DNA of 64,000 nucleotides from Pseudideonella sakaiensis (GCF_001293525.1 NZ_BBYR01000006.1:124001-188000), one strand, 5' to 3'; shown: positions 1-8,545, counted from the first letter of the stretch. Numbers and translations are program-made. The notes: generated from the sequence alone by a model not told the origin.

Positions 1-9
1 AGGCACGGC

Positions 10-1071
10 ATGAGCACCCCACCCAGCGAGCTCGTGTCGCACGAGGGGCCAGTTGCGGACAGCGCTCCCGGGGCCTTGCGGGTGCTCTTCATGGATGTCG
101 GCCCCGAAGACCAGGCCACGCTCGAGACACTGCGCCCGAGGTCCTGGTGGCCGCGCTTCGTGCCCGACGCGCAGCTCGACGCGGACGACGGAGCCGCAGC
201 GCTGGCCCAGGTGCTGTGCGTGTTCGTCCGCACGCCGGTGACGCGCGAAGTGCTGCAGCGCATGCCTGCGCTGCGCCTGGTGGCGACGCGTTCCGCCGGC
301 GTCGACCACATCGACCTTGCAGCCTGCCGGGAAAGCGACATCGCGGTCGTTCACGTTCCCGACTACGGGGCCGCCAGCGTCGCCGAACACACCTTCACGC
401 TGCTGCTGGGGCTTTCCCGCCACCTGTGCGAGGCACGCGGCAGGGCACTCCAGGGCAGCTTCTCGTACCGGGGGCTCACCGGCTTCGAGTTGGAAGGCAA
501 GGTGCTTGGAGTCGTTGGCTGTGGACGCATCGGAACGCAGGTGGCGCGCATCGCGCACGGCTTCGGGATGAAAGTCCTGACGTTCGACCCGCGACCGCGA
601 CCGGAAGCCACGATCGCCCTTGGCATCAACTTCGTCGGATGGTCCGAACTGCTCGAACGCAGCGACGTCCTGAGTCTGCATGTGCCGCTGACCCCGGAGA
701 CGCACCACTTGCTGGACGACGCCGCTTTCGCCCGTGTCAAACCCGGTGTCGTGCTGCTCAATACCGCGCGCGGCGGGTTGATCGACGAGGAGGCGCTGCT
801 GCGCGCGCTCGACCGCGGCAGCGTCGCCGCAGCAGGCCTCGATGTGCTCGAGCACGAAGGCGGCGCCGCGCCCGAGGCTCCGATGGGCTGCGGCGGGCTG
901 GGTTGCGACCGCGGTTGGGTTGCGTCGCACCCGCTGCTGCGCCACCCGCGCGTGCTCGCGACACCCCATGTCGGCTTCAACACCCGCGAGGCGGTCGCGC
1001 GCATCCTGCACGAGACGGTCGACAACATCACGGCCTGGCAGACAGGCCGGCCGCGACACCGCGTGGCCTGA
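10..1071 (+). CDS. D-2-hydroxyacid dehydrogenase (NAD-dependent)
   Basis: This 353-residue cytosolic protein belongs to the D-isomer 2-hydroxyacid dehydrogenase family, which reduces 2-keto acids with NADH. The Rossmann glycine motif GCGRIG is at residues 170-175. The family catalytic residues fit Arg254 (in NTARGG), Glu281 (after GLDV) and His320 (in ATPHVGF). A Gly/Cys-rich insert at about 284-303 lies just after the catalytic Glu and is unusual. The specific substrate (lactate, glycerate, phosphite or other) cannot be read from sequence. It ends one base before the start of the UbiB-like gene, so they are probably co-transcribed. The upstream region is outside the window, so a slightly different start is possible. 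Confidence 0.9.
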   Translation: MSTPPSELVSHEGPVADSAPGALRVLFMDVGPEDQATLETLRPRSWWPRFVPDAQLDADDGAAALAQVLCVFVRTPVTREVLQRMPALRLVATRSAGVDHIDLAACRESDIAVVHVPDYGAASVAEHTFTLLLGLSRHLCEARGRALQGSFSYRGLTGFELEGKVLGVVGCGRIGTQVARIAHGFGMKVLTFDPRPRPEATIALGINFVGWSELLERSDVLSLHVPLTPETHHLLDDAAFARVKPGVVLLNTARGGLIDEEALLRALDRGSVAAAGLDVLEHEGGAAPEAPMGCGGLGCDRGWVASHPLLRHPRVLATPHVGFNTREAVARILHETVDNITAWQTGRPRHRVA

Positions 1072-1072
1072 C

Positions 1073-2689
1073 ATGCTGGATACCGCACAGGCCACTTCCC
1101 GGCCGTCGCAACGCCGATCCCCGGTCGGGCGTGCGCTGCGGATCGGTCTGGCTCTCACCGGCTTCGTGTTGTGGTGGGCCTGGCACCGCGGCGTCATGCG
1201 TTGCGATGACCACCCCGTGGCCGAACGCTTCGCAGTCCTCCTGCAGGGGCTGGGCACCACCTTCGTCAAGCTCGGCCAGCACCTGAGCCTGCGCGCTGAC
1301 CTGCTGCCCGAGGCGGCCCAGCACGCCCTGGCGCGGCTGCAGGATCATGTCGGCCCGTTTCCATCTGAGCAGGCGCAGCAGGCTGTCGAAGCTGCCTTCG
1401 GTCGTCCTTGCTCGCAGTTGTTCGCGCGCTTCGACCTGTCGCCGCTGGCCGCAGCGTCGGTGGCGCAGATTCACCGCGCCGCACTGCCCGACGGCACCGA
1501 GGTCATCGTCAAGGTCCGCCGGCCGGGGGCCGCCGAGGCCGTCGAATCCGACATGCGCATCCTGCACGTGGTTGCCACGGTCGCGCAGGCCCTGCTGCCG
1601 CCGTTGCGGCGCTGGGGCCTCGTGGCGATCGTCGACGAGATCGCCGGCAACCTGCGGCTCGAGATGGATCTCGCGCGCGAGGCTCGCTTCGTGCGGCGCT
1701 TCGCGGATGCGTGGGGCGGTTCGCCTGACGTCGACATCCCCGACGTGGTCGACGGACTGTGCACAGCCTCCGTGATGGTGCAGCGCTACAGCAGCGGTGT
1801 GCGGATCGACGCCGTCGCCGCGCCCGAGCGCGAGGCCTGCGCGCGGCGCCTCGTCGACAGCTACGTGACGCAGTTCTTCGAGCACGGTCTGTTTCATGGA
1901 GACCCCCACCCGGGCAACCTGTTCGTGATGACCGACGGGCGGATCTGCTTCCACGACTTCGGCATCGTCGGCCGGTTGGACCGCCGCCTACGCCGGGCGC
2001 TGACGGCATTCGCCCTGGCCTTCGTCGAGCAGGATGCCGACTGGGTGGTGGACGCCTGGTTCGACATGGGCGTGGTGGGCTCGCAACTGGAGCGCCGTGC
2101 GTTCCTGCCGATGGTGCAGTCGCTGCTGGCCGATTGTGCGGAGCGGCCGCTGCGCGACTGGTCGCTGCCGGCGGCGCTCGGAAGGCTGGTTGCCGCCGGC
2201 CGCTCTCAGGCAGTAAGGCTGCCCGCGGACCTGCTCGTCCTGACGCGCACGATGCTGCTGCTGGAGGGCACCGTCCGCGCGTTGGCGCCAGCGTTTTCGA
2301 TCTTCGAGTCGCTGACGCGCCACGCCGCGGCCGGCTCCATCCAGCTTGCGCCCAAGCAGGAAGCTTCGAAGCGCCTGGCCTTCGAGATGGGCAGCGCGGC
2401 GAACGATCTGCCCGCAATGGTGGCCCAGCGGCTGCACGCCGCACTCACTCGCGAGCGCCTGCTCGAGATCGCGATCGTGCCCGACGCACGGCTGCAGGTA
2501 GGCGTCGACCGGGCGAGCCGCCGCATCGCGCTCGCGCTCGTGACGCTCGGGCTGTACATCGCCTCCAGCCTGCTGATGCAGCACGCCGTGGGCCCGCAAT
2601 GGGGCGGTATGCCGCTGCTCGCGCTGGCGGGGTATGCGCTCGCCATTCGATTCACGTTTTCCATCGCCCGCGGGCGCGCGCTGCGCTGA
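1073..2689 (+). CDS. ABC1/UbiB (AarF) family atypical kinase
   Basis: 538 residues. UbiB/ABC1 proteins are membrane-anchored atypical kinases or ATPases that support ubiquinone biosynthesis and lipid trafficking. Family hallmarks are visible: KLGQ in FVKLGQHLSLR, an Ala-rich loop followed by SVAQIHRA, the VKV lysine, the catalytic HGDPHPGNL, and a metal-binding DFG in FHDFGIVG. A hydrophobic segment lies near the N terminus and two near the C terminus, typical of membrane tethering. I start at the ATG one base after the dehydrogenase stop; a longer open frame upstream only overlaps that gene. In an oxygen-responsive metabolic neighbourhood it may be an accessory UbiB rather than the main ubiquinone gene (inference). 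Confidence 0.85.
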   Translation: MLDTAQATSRPSQRRSPVGRALRIGLALTGFVLWWAWHRGVMRCDDHPVAERFAVLLQGLGTTFVKLGQHLSLRADLLPEAAQHALARLQDHVGPFPSEQAQQAVEAAFGRPCSQLFARFDLSPLAAASVAQIHRAALPDGTEVIVKVRRPGAAEAVESDMRILHVVATVAQALLPPLRRWGLVAIVDEIAGNLRLEMDLAREARFVRRFADAWGGSPDVDIPDVVDGLCTASVMVQRYSSGVRIDAVAAPEREACARRLVDSYVTQFFEHGLFHGDPHPGNLFVMTDGRICFHDFGIVGRLDRRLRRALTAFALAFVEQDADWVVDAWFDMGVVGSQLERRAFLPMVQSLLADCAERPLRDWSLPAALGRLVAAGRSQAVRLPADLLVLTRTMLLLEGTVRALAPAFSIFESLTRHAAAGSIQLAPKQEASKRLAFEMGSAANDLPAMVAQRLHAALTRERLLEIAIVPDARLQVGVDRASRRIALALVTLGLYIASSLLMQHAVGPQWGGMPLLALAGYALAIRFTFSIARGRALR

Positions 2690-2717
2690 CCTGGGTCTCG
2701 ACGTCAAAGGAGCAAGC

Positions 2718-3788
2718 ATGGACAGGATCAGGGTCGCCATCAACGGCTACGGGGTCATCGGCAAGCGAGTCGCCGACGCGGTTCGCCTGCAAGACGACAT
2801 GGCGCTCGCTGGCGTGGCCGACGTCGTCAACGACTACCGGCTGCAGGTCGCGGCCCAGGCCGGACTGCCCATGCACGCGGCAGCACCGCAGGCCGAGGGA
2901 CCGATGCGCGCGGCCGGCATCGCGATCGCGGGGGGGCTCGCCGAGCTGCTCGCGAAATCCGACGTCGTCGTGGACTGCACGCCGAAGAAGGTGGCCGCGG
3001 TCAACAAGGGCGTGTACGAGGCGGCAGGCGTCAAGGCCATCTTCCATGGCGGTGAATCGCATGCGCTGACCGGCCATTCGTTCGTCGCGCAGGCGAACTA
3101 CGCGTCGGCGCTGCGGCGCTCGTCGACGCGTGTCGTATCGTGCAACACCACATCGATCGTGCGCACGCTCGGCGCTCTGCGGACGGCAGGCCTGCTGAAG
3201 CGTGCGCGCGGGACGTTGATCCGGCGCGCCTCAGACCCCTGGGAGGCACATGCCGACGGCATTGTCAACACGTTGGTCCCTGAGAAAGTCATACCCAGCC
3301 ATCAGGGTCCGGACGCCCGCACCGTCATCCCCGACCTCGACGTCGTGACGATCGCCGTGAAGGCCGCGCACAACTCCAGTCACCTGCACACCTGGTGGGT
3401 CGAACTGACGCGGGCGACGACGCGGGACGAGGTGCTCGCCGCATTCCGGGCGGCACCGCGGATCGCGTTCGTGCGTTCGTCGGACGGGATCGTGGCATTG
3501 AACAGCACGGTCGAGTTGATGGCCGACCTTGGCCGCCCGCGCGGCGACATGTGGGAGGTGGCGCTGTGGGAGGACGTGCTGGCCGTCGACGGCGACCAGG
3601 CGTACTACACCTACCAGGTCTTCAACCAGGCGATCGTGATCCCCGAAACCATCGATGCGATCCGGGCTCTCACAGGCATCGAGCCGGATGCGGCCAGATC
3701 GATCGCGAAGACCGACGCGTCGCTGGGCCTGACGCGCGATTTCCTGCGCGACCACGAAATTGTTCGACGAGAGGAACAGACGCCATGA
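2718..3788 (+). CDS. Type II (archaeal-type) glyceraldehyde-3-phosphate dehydrogenase
   Basis: 356 residues. It resembles the archaeal class of phosphorylating, NAD(P)-dependent GAPDH (type II), not the GapA family usual in proteobacteria. It has an N-terminal NGYGVIGKRVAD nucleotide-binding motif (residues 9-20), the nucleophile Cys142 in VVSCNTTS, and the PWEAHADGIVNT and SHQGPDARTVIPDLD blocks typical of the archaeal enzymes. The ATG at 2718 is preceded by AAAGGAG. The stop overlaps the DUF302 start (ATGA). Type II GAPDH is uncommon in bacteria. Its position a few kilobases from phosphoketolase and acetate kinase genes suggests a role in triose-phosphate use downstream of phosphoketolase (inference). 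A decayed partial copy lies at 6155-6441. Confidence 0.88.
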   Translation: MDRIRVAINGYGVIGKRVADAVRLQDDMALAGVADVVNDYRLQVAAQAGLPMHAAAPQAEGPMRAAGIAIAGGLAELLAKSDVVVDCTPKKVAAVNKGVYEAAGVKAIFHGGESHALTGHSFVAQANYASALRRSSTRVVSCNTTSIVRTLGALRTAGLLKRARGTLIRRASDPWEAHADGIVNTLVPEKVIPSHQGPDARTVIPDLDVVTIAVKAAHNSSHLHTWWVELTRATTRDEVLAAFRAAPRIAFVRSSDGIVALNSTVELMADLGRPRGDMWEVALWEDVLAVDGDQAYYTYQVFNQAIVIPETIDAIRALTGIEPDAARSIAKTDASLGLTRDFLRDHEIVRREEQTP

Positions 3789-4171
3789 GCTATCACTTCA
3801 GCAAGACCGTCGCAGTGGACTTCCAGGCGGCGGTGGACAAGGTCACTGCCGAACTCAAGGCGCGCGGCTTCGGCATCCTGACCCAGATCGACGTGCGACA
3901 GACGCTCAAGGCGAAGCTCGATGTCGAGTTCAGGCCCTACCTGATTCTCGGTGCCTGCAACCCACCGTTCGCCTACCAGGCGCTGCAGGCCGAAGATAAG
4001 ATCGGCACCATGCTCCCCTGCAACGTCATCGTGCAGCAGCACACCGACGGATCGATCGAGGTGTCCGCGGTGGATCCCGTGGCGTCGATGGCGGCCGTGG
4101 CCAATGCCGAACTGGTGGGGGTTGCCGAGGAGGTCCGGAGCCGGCTGCGTGCGGTCATCGACGCGATGTAG
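3785..4171 (+). CDS. DUF302 family protein
   Basis: 128 residues, no signal peptide and no membrane segment, so probably cytosolic. It matches the DUF302 fold (function unknown): an N-terminal KTVAVDFQAAVDKV segment, then GFGILTQIDV and the conserved LGACNPPFAYQAL and LPCNVIV blocks. DUF302 proteins often occur beside metal-resistance or sulfur/redox genes. The start codon overlaps the stop of the GAPDH gene by four bases, so the two are probably translationally coupled. Cys in GACNPP and LPCN could bind a metal or a thiol partner, but nothing here proves it. Confidence 0.85.
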   Translation: MSYHFSKTVAVDFQAAVDKVTAELKARGFGILTQIDVRQTLKAKLDVEFRPYLILGACNPPFAYQALQAEDKIGTMLPCNVIVQQHTDGSIEVSAVDPVASMAAVANAELVGVAEEVRSRLRAVIDAM

Positions 4172-4183
4172 GAGACGCGCGCG

Positions 4184-4780
4184 ATGGACATCGTTGCACA
4201 CTCGTTGTGGGCCGGCCTGGGCGCGGTGGCTGCAGCGCGCCGCTGGCCAGTCAGTGCCGACCAGGTGCGCTCGGCCGTGGCGCTGGCCGCCCTGCCCGAC
4301 ATCGCTCACCTGATTCCCATCGCCCTCTGGGGACTGTTTGGAGACGGCTCATGGCAGGCGCTCCAGGGCTATGCGTTCGCGACGCCGGGTGCCGAGCCCT
4401 GGTTGCCCACCGGAGTGCAGGCCTGGTCGCATACGCTGCACTGCGTGATGCACAGCGCCGTCGTCGCCTCTGTCGTTACGATGCTGGTTTGGTTTCGATG
4501 GCGATGGCTGCTGGTACCGCTGGCCGGCTGGTGGTCGCACATCGTGATCGACGTCTTCACGCATTCGAGCGAGTACTACCCGTCGCCGGTGTTCTATCCG
4601 ATCACCGACCGCGGATTCGACGGCATCGCCTGGCCCGCGCCGTGGTTCATGGCATTGAACTACGCGGCGCTCGGCATCGCAGGCCTGTGGCTGTTTCGTT
4701 CCTCGCGCACGCGCGAGGCGTCATGTCCCGACTCTGGGAACGTTGATCCAGTGCAAGGACCGGCCAAGCCGAAGCAATGA
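4184..4780 (+). CDS. YdjM/DUF457-like membrane protein
   Basis: 198 residues with about four hydrophobic segments, so an inner-membrane protein. Conserved polar motifs lie within or near the membrane: PDIAHL, HTLHCVMHS and a GWWSHIVIDVFTHS segment. This resembles the YdjM/DUF457 group of predicted membrane-bound metal-dependent hydrolases; the assignment is from pattern, not from a search. A ribosome site (GGAGA) precedes the ATG 12 bases after the DUF302 gene. The last codons overlap the next gene (ATGA). Substrate and function are unknown. Confidence 0.7.
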   Translation: MDIVAHSLWAGLGAVAAARRWPVSADQVRSAVALAALPDIAHLIPIALWGLFGDGSWQALQGYAFATPGAEPWLPTGVQAWSHTLHCVMHSAVVASVVTMLVWFRWRWLLVPLAGWWSHIVIDVFTHSSEYYPSPVFYPITDRGFDGIAWPAPWFMALNYAALGIAGLWLFRSSRTREASCPDSGNVDPVQGPAKPKQ

Positions 4781-5247
4781 CATTGAGCAGATCGTTGTTC
4801 GTGCAGCCCATGCCACTCTTCACGCGCATCCGCACCCGCCGACACACCGCCATCGTGATGCTCGGCGCGTGGATGCTGGCCTTGCTGGTCGGCATTGCCA
4901 GCGCGTGCGCGTCCGGCAGGTCTGACTCGTCGCATGCCAGCGACGCGCGGCAGCCGGTCCTGGCCGGGCATGACCACGACGCCCACGCGTCGACCGGCTC
5001 CGAACGGGCTGGCGGCGCCGACGGCTCACGCCCGCTCAAGCCGGCGTGCCAGAAGTTCTGCGACGACGAAGCCACGACGGTCGTCAAGCACGACAAGACC
5101 CTCAAGGTCACTCCCATGGCAAGCTCGACCGCGGCAGTGGTCTGGTGGTTGCCGACCTCCGCGGCTTGGCCCATGCCAACCCGCCTGGGCGCTGAGCCTC
5201 CTCCAGAGGCGCCGCTCACCATGCGATTCATGCGCTTGACCATCTAG
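4777..5247 (+). CDS. Small secreted/anchored protein with CxxFC motif, copper-cluster type
   Basis: 156 residues of no family I can name. One N-terminal hydrophobic segment (about residues 26-45) ends in IASACAS and could be a signal peptide or anchor. Then come a His/Asp-rich stretch (AGHDHDAH), a PACQKFCDDE motif, and a proline-rich C terminus. The layout closely parallels the protein at 31159-31575, which has the same order: Arg-rich N terminus, hydrophobic segment ending in NACA, His-rich linker, CLDFCE and a proline-rich tail. Small Cys/His proteins of this design recur in copper and zinc efflux clusters. The start overlaps the previous stop; an internal ATG at 4810 is an alternative. 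Confidence 0.6.
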   Translation: MTLSRSLFVQPMPLFTRIRTRRHTAIVMLGAWMLALLVGIASACASGRSDSSHASDARQPVLAGHDHDAHASTGSERAGGADGSRPLKPACQKFCDDEATTVVKHDKTLKVTPMASSTAAVVWWLPTSAAWPMPTRLGAEPPPEAPLTMRFMRLTI

Positions 5248-5296
5248 ACCCGGGACGGGTCGCTCGCGCCCCACGCGCGCTTCAGCCTCGCCCTGA

Positions 5297-6061
5297 GGCA
5301 CCAATCGCACCGGCTCGACGATGCTCGACATGCAGTTGAACTCGCAGGTCGGCGGGGTCACGGGCTATGCACTGTTCGACAACCTCGTGTATGCCGAGGC
5401 CGGCTTCTATCGGTCCGCGAAGACCGGCGTGATGAGGCCGCTGGGCTGGGGCGTCGAGAAGACACGCGTCGTCGACGGATACGCTCCCTACTGGCGCCTC
5501 GCACTCCAACGCGAGTTCGGTGCCCACAGCGTTTCCGTCGGCCTCCTCGGCCTCAACACGAAGGTGCTGCTCGATCCGAACGACGCCTCGATGTCCAGCG
5601 ACCGCTTTCGCGACATCGCGCTCGACGCCCAGTACCAGTACGTCGAGGGCGAGCATGCGTTCTCGAGCCAGGCTCTGTATATGCGCGAGCGGCAGCGTCT
5701 GGCGGCCAGATCTGCGCAAGGCATGGCCTCCAACGAGAGCAACACCCTCAAGACCGCCCGCATCGGAGCCCACTACGCCTACCGCCGCGTGCTTGGTGGC
5801 GGGGTTCAGGTGTTCTCGACGCGCGGGACCGCCGACTCGATGCGCTACGGAATGGGCCCGGTCATGGGCAGCGCAAACGGCAGGCCGGACACCGCGGGGT
5901 GGGTTGCCGAGTTGGACTACCTCCCCGTCGAGAACGTCAAGCTGGCCTTGCGCCGCACGGCCTACCGCAAGTTCAACGGCGGGACAAGCGACTACGACGG
6001 ATTCGGTCGAAACGCGACCGACAACAATAGCTGGTTCTTGATGGGATGGTTCATGTTCTGA
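5297..6061 (+). pseudogene. N-terminally truncated outer-membrane beta-barrel protein
   Basis: The frame is open from just after a stop at 5294-5296, and the first ATG is at 5321. The roughly 245-residue product has alternating polar/hydrophobic strands with aromatic girdles and ends in WFMF, the usual C-terminal Phe of outer-membrane barrels. There is no signal peptide and the sequence begins mid-strand (MLDMQLNSQVGG), so the N-terminal part of a longer porin-like protein is missing. I found no matching N-terminal segment in the preceding 75 bases. Without an export signal the product should not reach the outer membrane, so I treat it as a remnant. The parent family is not identified. Confidence 0.6.
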
Positions 6062-6068
6062 GCACAAG

Positions 6069-6107
6069 GGGCGGCGCGGTGCCCCGACGCTCTTTGGGGC
6101 GCCGCCC
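6069..6107 (+). terminator. GC-rich stem-loop after the truncated barrel
   Basis: GGGCGGCGC at 6069-6077 pairs perfectly with GCGCCGCCC at 6099-6107, and CCCC/GGGG inside can extend the fold. It starts eight bases after the stop codon at 6061. There is no T-tract, so it is a terminator-like hairpin rather than a classical intrinsic terminator. Confidence 0.45.
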
Positions 6108-6154
6108 AGCGACGCCTCGTTCCCTCGGGCTGTGGCTCGACACTGACGGGCCTC

Positions 6155-6441
6155 TGCCAACGACATCATCAACACGATGGTCCGGAAGAAGGTCATTTCC
6201 AGCCATCGGCGTCCGGACGTGCGCGCCGCCATTGCCCCCGTTCTCTGGGCGGCTCCACGAATCGCGTTGGTGCGCTCGTCGGAAAGGATCGTGGCGCTGA
6301 TCAGCTCGGCCGAGTTGATGACCGATCTTGGCCTCCTACGGGGTGACACGTGTCACTTGGCCCGATGGGAAGGAAGCGGCCATGCCCCATCGCGAAGACC
6401 GACGCGTCGCCGGGCCTGACGCGCGGTCTCTTATGCGGCGA
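6155..6441 (+). pseudogene. Decayed, internally deleted copy of the type II GAPDH gene
   Basis: Three blocks match the gene at 2718-3788 in order. Block one corresponds to the gene around IVNTLVPEKVIPSH and GPDARTVI (here MVRKKVISSHRRPDVRAAI). Block two corresponds to APRIAFVRSSDGIVAL to LGRPRGD (here APRIALVRSSERIVAL to LGLLRGD). Block three corresponds to the C-terminal IAKTDASLGLTRDF (here IAKTDASPGLTRGL). The stretches between the blocks are deleted and the last block is in another frame. The segment lacks the nucleotide-binding domain and the catalytic Cys. It is a dead partial duplicate, probably left by a segmental duplication or recombination that also created the truncated barrel next to it. 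Confidence 0.75.
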
Positions 6442-6574
6442 GGCCTGGAACGCCCCTTGCCCAGCAGGTCACCACGAAGCTCTCCTACGCCCGTCATCGC
6501 TGCCGTCCTACACCTCACGGGCGGCGTCTGGACGACCATCGTTCGATCCCGCCACACACACTTGGAGAACCAAC
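6442..6574. other. Non-coding stretch before the Cys-rich protein
   Basis: I see no gene. It probably holds the last decayed GAPDH sequence and the promoter and leader of the gene at 6575, with GGAGA at 6564-6568 as its ribosome site. No clear operator was recognised. Confidence 0.4.
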
Positions 6575-6904
6575 ATGCCCAGCCCACATGAGGAAGCCTG
6601 CCTGCGCGCGTGCCACGAATGCGCCGTCGCGTGCCTGCAGTGCGCCACCGCCTGCCTGAAAGAGCCGGATCCCAAACCGATGGCGCGTTGCATCGCACTG
6701 GATCTGGAGTGTGCCGACATCTGCCAGCTTGCCGTCGCCTCGATCGCCAGGGGGGACGAAAACGTGAAGGCAATCTGCACGGTGTGCGCGCAGGCATGCA
6801 GCCGCTGCGCCGCGGAGTGCGGCAAGCACGACATGGATCACTGCCAGCACTGCGCCGCGGCCTGCAAGCGCTGTGCGGATGCGTGCATCGAAATGTCGAA
6901 CTGA
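6575..6904 (+). CDS. Csp-like four-helix-bundle copper-storage protein (DUF326)
   Basis: 109 residues with about 19 cysteines in repeating CxxC/CxxxC spacing along predicted helices (CLRACHECAVAC, CTVCAQACSRC, CQHCAAACKRC). This is the pattern of copper storage proteins and DUF326, whose four-helix bundles hold many Cu(I) ions on inward-facing Cys. There is no signal peptide, so it resembles the cytosolic Csp3 type. The start is the ATG at 6575 with GGAGA upstream; longer frames run into the GAPDH remnant. Next to a DUF305 protein, it is likely a Cu(I) buffer. The binding capacity is inferred from the family. Confidence 0.88.
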   Translation: MPSPHEEACLRACHECAVACLQCATACLKEPDPKPMARCIALDLECADICQLAVASIARGDENVKAICTVCAQACSRCAAECGKHDMDHCQHCAAACKRCADACIEMSN

Positions 6905-6931
6905 GCCCCAGACACTCACAAGGAGATTGCC

Positions 6932-7333
6932 ATGAACCTCGCGACACTCAGACGCTTCAAGAGCCTCTCGCTGGTGCCGCTGGCGGCGCTGTGTCTTGCC
7001 ACGGCCCCGGTGCAGGCGCAGAAGGCGGTCGGCACGGCACCGGCGGCCAGCATGCCGATGGGACAGATGCACGAGGGTGCGGCCGGTGGGCATGACATGA
7101 AGGCGTCCATGATGATGGGAATGGACGAGATGCAGAAGATGCAGCCGTCCGGCGACGCCGACAAGGATTTCGCGATGATGATGAAGATGCACCATCAGCA
7201 GGCCCTGAACATGGCGGAGATGGAACTCGCGCACGGCAAGTCCGCGGAAATGAAGGCGATGGCCAAGAAGATCATCGCGGCGCAGAAGAAGGAGATTGCG
7301 CAGTTCGATCAGTGGCTGGCCAAGCAGAAGTGA
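6932..7333 (+). CDS. DUF305 family periplasmic protein
   Basis: 133 residues with a clear signal peptide (hydrophobic LVPLAALCLATA, cleavage after VQAQ). The mature part is rich in Met and His (MPMGQMHEG, MMMGMDEMQKM, MMMKMHHQQALNMAEM) and ends with helices typical of DUF305, a ferritin-like fold common in copper-resistance regions. Met/His clusters suggest Cu(I)/Cu(II) binding in the periplasm. AAGGAGA precedes the ATG, and the gap to the Csp-like gene is 27 bases, so the two form a small copper-binding unit. Confidence 0.85.
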   Translation: MNLATLRRFKSLSLVPLAALCLATAPVQAQKAVGTAPAASMPMGQMHEGAAGGHDMKASMMMGMDEMQKMQPSGDADKDFAMMMKMHHQQALNMAEMELAHGKSAEMKAMAKKIIAAQKKEIAQFDQWLAKQK

Positions 7334-7384
7334 CCCGCTGCCCCATGAAGTCCGGTCCCCGCCGGAGACCCTCCTGCCGCAGGT

Positions 7385-8545
7385 TCATCTGAAGAACCAC
7401 TGCAACTGCAGCTGAAACGCATCGGGCACCGCCACGAACTCGCTTCCCCTGTTGCCGTCATAGCGCTGCACGCCGACCGCCAAGTCCGCGGAGGGTGCGA
7501 CCGACCACACGAGGCGGCTGTCGATCGCGCGGCTGCGGTCGTCGCCATTGCGCACCGCGTAGCTCACCCACTTCAGCAGCGGCGTGAACTCGTATGACGC
7601 GTACAGCCCCGCGTAGCGGGTTGCGAGCATCGCCGCCCCACCCGAACGCAGCCCTGCCCTGTCGTAGCCGGCCGAATCGCGGGAGCCCGCACCGTTGTAG
7701 TACAGCTCGACGCTCAGCGTGAGCCCGTTCGCGAACGCATAGTCCGCACCGACCATCAGGCGATTGAAGGCGCTGCCGCCGGGCGGTCGCAGGCGCGCCG
7801 CCTCGCCGCGGATACCGGCGTCTCCGATCTGACCGGCCAGGTCCATGCCAACGATGTCCAGGCCCAGCAGCCGGCCGGCGACGAGCGACGCATCCACACC
7901 GCCCGCATTGCCGTGCCACTGCACCCCCCGGCTGGTCGAGCTACGGTCGGGCGCGGGGGCGACCACGAGGGATGCACGCGACAGCGGCCCGAGCTTGGCT
8001 TCGAGCAATGCGGCATCGACACCGACGCGCTCCTCGCGCTCCAGCGCCAGCGGGTTCACCGGGTTCAGGATGTCCAGCGGACTCCAGAAGCGGCCGGTCC
8101 CCCATGCGATGCGCTGGTGGCCGAGCTTCAGATCGACGTTGCCGCGGGTCAGGGTCACCGCCGCCCGATACAGGCGATGGCGGCCGTAGACATCGCCGCG
8201 CTCGACGTAGTTCGCGTCGGCCCGCCAATACTGCGGCTGCGCGGTGTCCTTGAGCGCACGAAACTCCACCGTGTCCAAGTAGCTGCCCAGCAGCAGTTCG
8301 TTGTCGTACTGCAGATCGAGCGCGAGCCCCGGCGCGAGATCGCCCTTGGCCTCGACGCGCAACCGGTTCAGGCTCAGCGCGTAGTCCTCACCTGTCGAGG
8401 CGCGCGAGCGCAGGAACACACTCTTCAGGCTTCCGGTCAGGTCCATCGGCCGCGTCTGCGCCATCGACGGGGCGGCACCGAACGCCAGGCCCACCACCAG
8501 CGCGGTCGCAACCCAGCCGAAGCCCCGCTGTCGACGCGTCATCAC
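7385..8545 (-). CDS. Outer-membrane beta-barrel protein linked to the ABC/LolA-like system
   Basis: 386 residues with a signal peptide cleaved near PSMAQT, then regular amphipathic strands and a C-terminal WFFR. It contains a KLGHQRIAWGTGRFWSPLDILNPVNP block found in outer-membrane proteins encoded beside LolA-like and FtsX-type ABC genes (my recollection of such clusters, DUF1302-like). It overlaps the permease gene by four bases, so they share an operon. I infer that it works with the ABC transporter and LolA-like protein in moving a lipid or lipoprotein to the outer membrane. The cargo is unknown. Confidence 0.7.
   Translation of the reverse strand: MMTRRQRGFGWVATALVVGLAFGAAPSMAQTRPMDLTGSLKSVFLRSRASTGEDYALSLNRLRVEAKGDLAPGLALDLQYDNELLLGSYLDTVEFRALKDTAQPQYWRADANYVERGDVYGRHRLYRAAVTLTRGNVDLKLGHQRIAWGTGRFWSPLDILNPVNPLALEREERVGVDAALLEAKLGPLSRASLVVAPAPDRSSTSRGVQWHGNAGGVDASLVAGRLLGLDIVGMDLAGQIGDAGIRGEAARLRPPGGSAFNRLMVGADYAFANGLTLSVELYYNGAGSRDSAGYDRAGLRSGGAAMLATRYAGLYASYEFTPLLKWVSYAVRNGDDRSRAIDSRLVWSVAPSADLAVGVQRYDGNRGSEFVAVPDAFQLQLQWFFR

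Noticed and set aside
363-1088. Long open frame on the minus strand opposite the hydroxyacid dehydrogenase
   Set aside because: High-GC DNA gives long antisense frames; the low-complexity Arg/Ser/Pro composition has no family motif and the plus-strand gene is well supported.
1073-2689. Longer UbiB-like protein starting at 842
   Set aside because: The extra 77 residues overlap the dehydrogenase and look like out-of-frame translation; the ATG at 1073 starts the family-like sequence.
7334-7384. Possible bidirectional terminator between convergent genes
   Set aside because: Only short imperfect complementarity (GTCCCC/GGAGAC region); not enough to call.
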